Assembly (NCBI GenBank): GCA_017464045.1
Contig: JAFUEG010000138.1
Span: 1 to 11,568 of the forward strand
DNA from: Lachnospiraceae bacterium
Lineage (GTDB): Bacteria > Bacillota_A > Clostridia > Lachnospirales > Lachnospiraceae
Direction of reading: 5' to 3'
Length of the DNA stretch: 11,568 nt
The notes beneath the pieces were generated by a model. It searched no databases, had not been told where the DNA came from, and saw only the letters and a program-made list of their open reading frames with translations. Both the position numbers and the translations under genes were made by a program. Below are positions 7,996 through 11,568 of this stretch, piece by piece (the stretch's first letter is position 1; the number at the start of each line of letters is the position of its first letter).

Positions 7996-8769
7996 ATGAA
8001 TTTCAGACCATGTATAGATATTCATAACGGAAAAGTAAAACAGATAGTAGGTGGAAGCCTAAAGGACGAGGCGGACAGCGCAAGGGATAATTTTGTGTCA
8101 GAGCTTGAGGCAGATTTTTATGCTAAACTTTATAAAAAAAATAAACTAAAGGGTGGCCATATTATTATCCTGAATCCTAAGCAAAGTGAGTTTTATAATG
8201 AAGATTTAAGGCAGGCGAAACTTGCACTCTCGGAATATCCGGGCGGACTTCAGATAGGTGGAGGTATTACGGCGGATAACGCAAAAAATTTTATAGATAT
8301 GGGGGCTGACAAGGTAATAGTTACCTCATATGTGTTTAAAGATGGGCATATTAATTATGATAATCTTGAAAAACTTGAGAGGACTGTTGGAAAAGAAAAG
8401 CTTGTGCTTGATTTAAGCTGCCGTAAGAAGTATGATAGGTATTACATAGTTACAGACAGGTGGCAAAATTTTACTGATGTTACGGTGGATTTTGAAACAT
8501 TGGACAAGTTTTCCGAGTATTGCAGTGAATACCTGATACATGCTGTAGATGTTGAGGGAAAGTCAGGCGGTATAGAAGAGGAATTGGCAAAAACTCTGGG
8601 CGAATGGGCAAGGTTACCTGTAACATATGCAGGTGGAGTTGGAAACTTTGATGATTTAAAAAAGCTTAAACTGCTTGGAAAAGATAAGCTTGATGTAACA
8701 ATTGGAAGTGCACTTGATATCTTTGGAGGAAGCATGTCATTTAAAGATGTTATTGAAATTTGTAAATAA
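7996..8769 (+). CDS. hisA: Eukaryotic-type HisA isomerase (ProFAR isomerase)
   Basis: HisA carries out the Amadori rearrangement of ProFAR to PRFAR, the fourth step of histidine synthesis, in the cytoplasm. With the start at 7996 it has 257 residues, the size of one TIM barrel. FRPCIDIHNGKVKQIVGGSL (3-22) matches the plant and yeast enzymes (as I recall, FRPCIDIHKGKVKQIVG in plants) rather than the usual bacterial IPAIDL.xGxxVRL opening. LVLDLSCRKK (136-145) and VDVEGKSGGIEEEL (184-197) also follow the eukaryotic form. The catalytic base aligns to D8 and the second acid to D139. The phosphate-binding loops are IGGGI (87-91) and YAGGV (211-215). No other his gene is in the window, so it stands alone between glycan genes. 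HisF is the paralogue to exclude; the CIDIHNGKVKQ opening and VDVEG motif favour HisA. Confidence 0.9.
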   Translation: MNFRPCIDIHNGKVKQIVGGSLKDEADSARDNFVSELEADFYAKLYKKNKLKGGHIIILNPKQSEFYNEDLRQAKLALSEYPGGLQIGGGITADNAKNFIDMGADKVIVTSYVFKDGHINYDNLEKLERTVGKEKLVLDLSCRKKYDRYYIVTDRWQNFTDVTVDFETLDKFSEYCSEYLIHAVDVEGKSGGIEEELAKTLGEWARLPVTYAGGVGNFDDLKKLKLLGKDKLDVTIGSALDIFGGSMSFKDVIEICK

Positions 8770-8776
8770 GACTAAG

Positions 8777-8806
8777 TTGTCATGGAAACATTTTTGTCCA
8801 TATAAA
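8777..8806 (+). promoter_or_regulatory. Candidate sigma-A promoter for the cellulase gene
   Basis: TTGTCA (8777-8782) and TATAAA (8801-8806), each five of six consensus bases, are 18 bases apart. They lie in the 84-bp gap after hisA. Transcription would start near 8813, giving a leader of about 40 bases that ends in the strong SD AAGGAGAGG (8841-8849). The spacer contains a short imperfect hairpin (ATGG..ACA with TGTCCAT), too weak to call an operator. Confidence 0.5.
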
Positions 8807-8853
8807 TAATTAGTTAAGAAAATATATTTTATTATTAGGTAAGGAGAGGTCTT

Positions 8854-11154
8854 ATGAGGAAAATGAAAAAAATAGCGGCAGTTTCAATGGCTGCGGTAAT
8901 TATGCTTTCTGCATATGGATGTGGAGGAAAAAAATCAGACGATAACGCTGCAACCAATACAGATGCGGAAAGGGTAACAGAGGATTTGGGTCCGGCTCCT
9001 GTTATTGAAGATAACGAGGACTGGACGACAACTGAGGAACCATATGTTGAGGACAATAGATTCACAACAGTCGAGGGAGCAGATGTTCTTGGTATCAATT
9101 TTGATGATGGAGATACATCAGGTTTCACAACTTATGTAAATGGTGGAGAATATAGCATTTATGTTGAAGATGGTGAGCTGGTGGCTGATATTATCAGAAC
9201 CGGTTCAGTGGAACATGGATGCCAGCTTTATTATGATGGTTTTACCATGGCCAGAGGTTGTGTTTATACAGTATCATTTGATGTACATTCTGATATTCCT
9301 TGTAATTTAGAGTGGAGAATTCAGGTAAATGGAGGCGATTATCATGCATATGCATCGGAAAAGGTAGCGCTTACATCTGAGGTACAATCTATAGATTATC
9401 AGTTTACAATGAATGAAGAGTCAGATCCGGCACCAAGATTTGCAATTAATATGGGCGCATTTGAGGAAAATGGCGGGGACGTTGGTGCCCACAAAATATA
9501 TTTTGATAATTTTTCTCTTTTTGTAACGGATAGTTCAAATGCCGAAAAGATTGAAGGAGCTCCTACGCCTATACAGGTAAAGGTTAATCAGATTGGATAT
9601 GCGCCTGATGATTATAAAACTGTTGTTGTAACATCAAAGGAAGATGAAAAATTTAAGATTGTTGATGCAGAAACCGGAGATACCGTTTACATTGGTGAGT
9701 ACGGTGATAAGTTATATGATACCTCAGTTGAAAGTGGTGTGAGATTGGGGGATTTTTCGGATTTTAAATATTCAGGTAAATATAAAATAGTTTCCAGTCC
9801 ATCGGGAGAATCATATGATTTTGAGATAGGATATGATTTATATGATGATATTTTCAAGGATGTAATACTTATGCTTTATAAGCAAAGATGCGGATGTGAG
9901 ATTTCAGAGGACATTGCGGGTGACTTTGCTCACGCGGCATGTCATACCGAAAATGCGATTGTTTATGGTTCGACATCAAGTTCAACAGTTGATGTATCAG
10001 GTGGTTGGCATGATGCAGGTGATTATGGAAGATATGTTGTTCCGGGAGCTAAGACGGTTCAGGATTTATTTCTTACATATGAAGATTTCAATATATCAGC
10101 GGATGATATAGGCATTCCTGAGAGTGGAAACGGAATACCTGATTTACTTGATGAAGCAAAATATGAGCTTGATTGGATGCTTAAGATGCAGGATCAGGAG
10201 TCCGGCGGAGTATATCACAAGGTAACAGCACTGGTATTCCCTGAAACCGTTCTTGCTGTTGATGAGACTGATCAGCTTGTGCTTGCACCGATATCATATG
10301 CAGCTACAGGTGATTTTGCGGCAGTTATGGCAAAGGCATCTGTATTATATGCAGAATACGATAAAGATTTTGCAGATAAATGCCTTGAAGCTGCAAAAAA
10401 TGCATATGCTTTTCTTGAGGCAAATGAAGATATGAAGGGTTATAAAAATCCGGAAGAAATAGTTACAGGCGAATATCCGGATGGAACGATTGCTGATGAA
10501 AAAATGTGGGCTGCAGCTGAACTGTATTTGGCGACAAAGGATGATAAATATCTCTCCGTTGTAAAAGAGATGGTAGCTGACAAGCCTAGTAAGGGACTCG
10601 GTTGGGCCGACATAGGAGGATATGCGCTTTATGACCTTGCTAATGCAAATGATGTTGATGAAAGTGTAAAGGAATCAGCAAAAACAGTTATAATAAATGG
10701 GGCAGATACATTACTTGAAAGATGTAAGAAGGCACCATTTTTCATGGGACTTAATTCCTATCCATGGGGAAGCAATATGAGTATTGCTAATAACGGAATG
10801 CTTTTTCTCATGGCTAATCGAATCTCACCTAACGTGGATTATGCAGAGTATGCACAGAGACATAGAGATTATATTTTTGGTGTAAATGGAACAGGATATT
10901 GCTATGTAACAGGCTATGGAGATTTATCACCTGAACATACACTTCACAGACGTTCACAAGTGCTTGGTGAAACTATGCCGGGTATGCTTGTTGGAGGACC
11001 GGACAATGCCCTTGAGGATCCGTATGCAAAGGCTGTGCTTTATGGATATGCTGCAGCATTGGCTTATGTTGATAATGAACAGAGCTATTCATGTAATGAG
11101 ATAACTATATACTGGAATTCACCACTTATATATCTTATGGGAGCATTCCAGTAA
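8854..11154 (+). CDS. Family 9 glycoside hydrolase (cellulase), lipoprotein with CBM4/9-like and Ig-like modules
   Basis: This 766-residue secreted enzyme probably cleaves beta-1,4-glucan by inversion. Modules in order: a signal peptide with a basic start and hydrophobic core, ending in a lipobox-like AYGC with Cys23 as the lipid site; an acidic, Thr-rich linker (about 24-75); a CBM4/9-like beta-sandwich (about 76-226, GINFDDGDTSGF to IYFDNFSLFV); an N-terminal Ig-like cellulase domain (about 238-326, VKVNQIGYAPDDYK); and the GH9 (alpha/alpha)6 barrel (about 330-766). Catalytic features are GGWHDAGDYGRY (383-394) with the base pair D387/D390, the substrate-binding HRRS region (H698) and the acid E749 in SCNEITIYWNSPL. 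The lipobox has Tyr at -2, which is uncommon. No dockerin or S-layer domain is present, so it would be held at the cell membrane surface. SD AGGAG (8842-8846) lies seven bases before ATG. Endo- versus exo-action cannot be told. Confidence 0.93.
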   Translation: MRKMKKIAAVSMAAVIMLSAYGCGGKKSDDNAATNTDAERVTEDLGPAPVIEDNEDWTTTEEPYVEDNRFTTVEGADVLGINFDDGDTSGFTTYVNGGEYSIYVEDGELVADIIRTGSVEHGCQLYYDGFTMARGCVYTVSFDVHSDIPCNLEWRIQVNGGDYHAYASEKVALTSEVQSIDYQFTMNEESDPAPRFAINMGAFEENGGDVGAHKIYFDNFSLFVTDSSNAEKIEGAPTPIQVKVNQIGYAPDDYKTVVVTSKEDEKFKIVDAETGDTVYIGEYGDKLYDTSVESGVRLGDFSDFKYSGKYKIVSSPSGESYDFEIGYDLYDDIFKDVILMLYKQRCGCEISEDIAGDFAHAACHTENAIVYGSTSSSTVDVSGGWHDAGDYGRYVVPGAKTVQDLFLTYEDFNISADDIGIPESGNGIPDLLDEAKYELDWMLKMQDQESGGVYHKVTALVFPETVLAVDETDQLVLAPISYAATGDFAAVMAKASVLYAEYDKDFADKCLEAAKNAYAFLEANEDMKGYKNPEEIVTGEYPDGTIADEKMWAAAELYLATKDDKYLSVVKEMVADKPSKGLGWADIGGYALYDLANANDVDESVKESAKTVIINGADTLLERCKKAPFFMGLNSYPWGSNMSIANNGMLFLMANRISPNVDYAEYAQRHRDYIFGVNGTGYCYVTGYGDLSPEHTLHRRSQVLGETMPGMLVGGPDNALEDPYAKAVLYGYAAALAYVDNEQSYSCNEITIYWNSPLIYLMGAFQ

Positions 11155-11176
11155 GAAACCGGAGTAAGTAAGGGAA

Positions 11177-11568
11177 ATGTTAGGTTTATTAAAAAAACTA
11201 TTTTCAAATGACAAGGTAAGATATATTTTTGCGGGAGGATTAACGACATTTGTTAATATGATAGTATTCTTTTCTTTAAGAATACTAACAAATATTGATA
11301 GAAATATATGCAATATTATAGCCATAATTATGGCTATAATATTTGCTTATTTCATAAATAAATTATTCGTATTCAGAAGTAAAACTAAAAATTTTTCTGA
11401 AGCCATAAGAGAGGCAGTGGCATTTTTTGTTGCAAGGCTTATTTCTATGGCTGTCGAAGTGCTTGGTTTGGTAATTCTATGTGACAGTTTCAGGATCAGG
11501 GAATGGATTGCCAAACTTTTTGTTGTTCAAATAATAGTTCTTCTGCTTAATTATATATTTAGCAAGCT
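11177..11568 (+). CDS. GtrA-family membrane protein, 3' end beyond the window
   Basis: An open frame runs from ATG 11177 to the window edge (130 codons, no stop). It reads as a GtrA-like protein (Pfam GtrA family): a short basic start (MLGLLKKLFSNDKVRYIFAG) and four hydrophobic segments at about 15-37, 45-66, 80-102 and 112-129, with the family hallmark after helix 2, FINKLFVFRSKT (59-70). GtrA proteins are thought to help flip or handle polyprenyl-linked sugars, or to partner glycosyltransferases, in the membrane. Family members are usually 120-150 residues, so little is missing. It begins 22 bp after the cellulase stop and is likely co-transcribed with it. The nearest SD (AAGGG, 11170-11174) is only two bases from the ATG; GGAG (11161-11164) is twelve away, so translation may be weak or coupled. 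Its early coding DNA holds strong palindromes. Confidence 0.82.
   Translation, partial: MLGLLKKLFSNDKVRYIFAGGLTTFVNMIVFFSLRILTNIDRNICNIIAIIMAIIFAYFINKLFVFRSKTKNFSEAIREAVAFFVARLISMAVEVLGLVILCDSFRIREWIAKLFVVQIIVLLLNYIFSK
11262..11287. repeat. 10-bp perfect inverted repeat inside gtrA
   Basis: TAGTATTCTT (11262-11271) pairs perfectly with AAGAATACTA (11278-11287) across a six-base loop, covering codons for residues about 29-37. A smaller inverted repeat, ATTAAC/GTTAAT (11239-11244 and 11252-11257), lies just upstream. In mRNA these could form hairpins soon after the start codon. Confidence 0.7.
11312..11343. repeat. 32-bp perfect palindrome inside gtrA
   Basis: Sixteen bases on each side of the centre (between 11327 and 11328) are exact complements, with each arm reading AATATTATAGCCATAA. 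Past a single bulged T (11344), two more pairs extend it to 11310-11346. It encodes residues 46-56 of the second membrane helix (NIIAIIMAIIF). With no spacer it would form a cruciform or snap-back structure in DNA, or a hairpin in mRNA. Confidence 0.85.

Noticed and set aside
9896..10111. Plus-strand 71-codon frame inside the cellulase (and others at 10253 and 10916)
   Set aside because: Out-of-frame shadows of the GH9 catalytic domain with no start signals or recognisable product.
11119..11325. Minus-strand 68-codon frame over the start of gtrA
   Set aside because: It opposes a frame with clear GtrA family features and four hydrophobic segments; it has no family match by eye.
1..11568. tRNA, rRNA, CRISPR array, transposase, phage or toxin-antitoxin genes
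   Set aside because: No cloverleaf, regularly spaced repeat, recombinase motif or attachment-site pair was seen on either strand; apart from the short gaps described, the window is filled by the listed genes.

Overview
The window looks like a chromosomal segment from a low-to-mid GC, Gram-positive anaerobe, most likely of the Lachnospiraceae (Butyrivibrio/Roseburia-like). This is an inference from AT-rich intergenic DNA, GGAGG-type ribosome binding sites, frequent AGA and ATA codons, a Streptococcus/Clostridia-type TrpRS and a lipoprotein family 9 cellulase of the kind carried by gut fibre degraders. No 16S or other marker is present to prove it. All genes seen run on the + strand.

Layout. 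(1) 1-2161: the distal end of a tryptophan biosynthesis operon: the 3' end of trpF, then trpB and trpA, joined by two near-identical 8-bp ATGAG overlaps. (2) 2288-3373: trpS, tryptophanyl-tRNA synthetase, behind its own candidate promoter and a weak leader hairpin, with no T-box seen. Tryptophan synthesis and charging therefore sit side by side. (3) 3417-7941: two large paralogous proteins, each with two GT-A (family GT2) domains in tandem, separated by a 151-bp spacer that holds a long imperfect palindrome (28 base pairs of stem). The first carries an additional N-terminal beta-rich region of about 230 residues; the second lacks it and has substitutions in the metal-binding motif of its second GT domain. 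(4) 7996-8769: a HisA isomerase of the eukaryotic type, away from any other his gene, with a good candidate promoter. (5) 8854-11154: a secreted, probably lipid-anchored family 9 glycoside hydrolase with a CBM4/9-like module and an Ig-like module. (6) 11177 to the window end: a GtrA-family four-helix membrane protein, open at the right edge, whose early coding sequence holds a 32-bp perfect palindrome and a 10-bp hairpin.

How the genes may work together. The trp genes and trpS are an obvious tryptophan unit. The two GT2 proteins and the GtrA protein (a family linked to moving or modifying lipid-linked sugars) suggest surface polysaccharide assembly. The cellulase acts outside the cell on beta-glucan. 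hisA is an isolated housekeeping gene. Nothing in the window is clearly a new defence, mobile or signalling system. The most unusual items are the intergenic palindrome, the eukaryotic-type HisA, the altered second domain of the second glycosyltransferase, and the palindrome inside gtrA.
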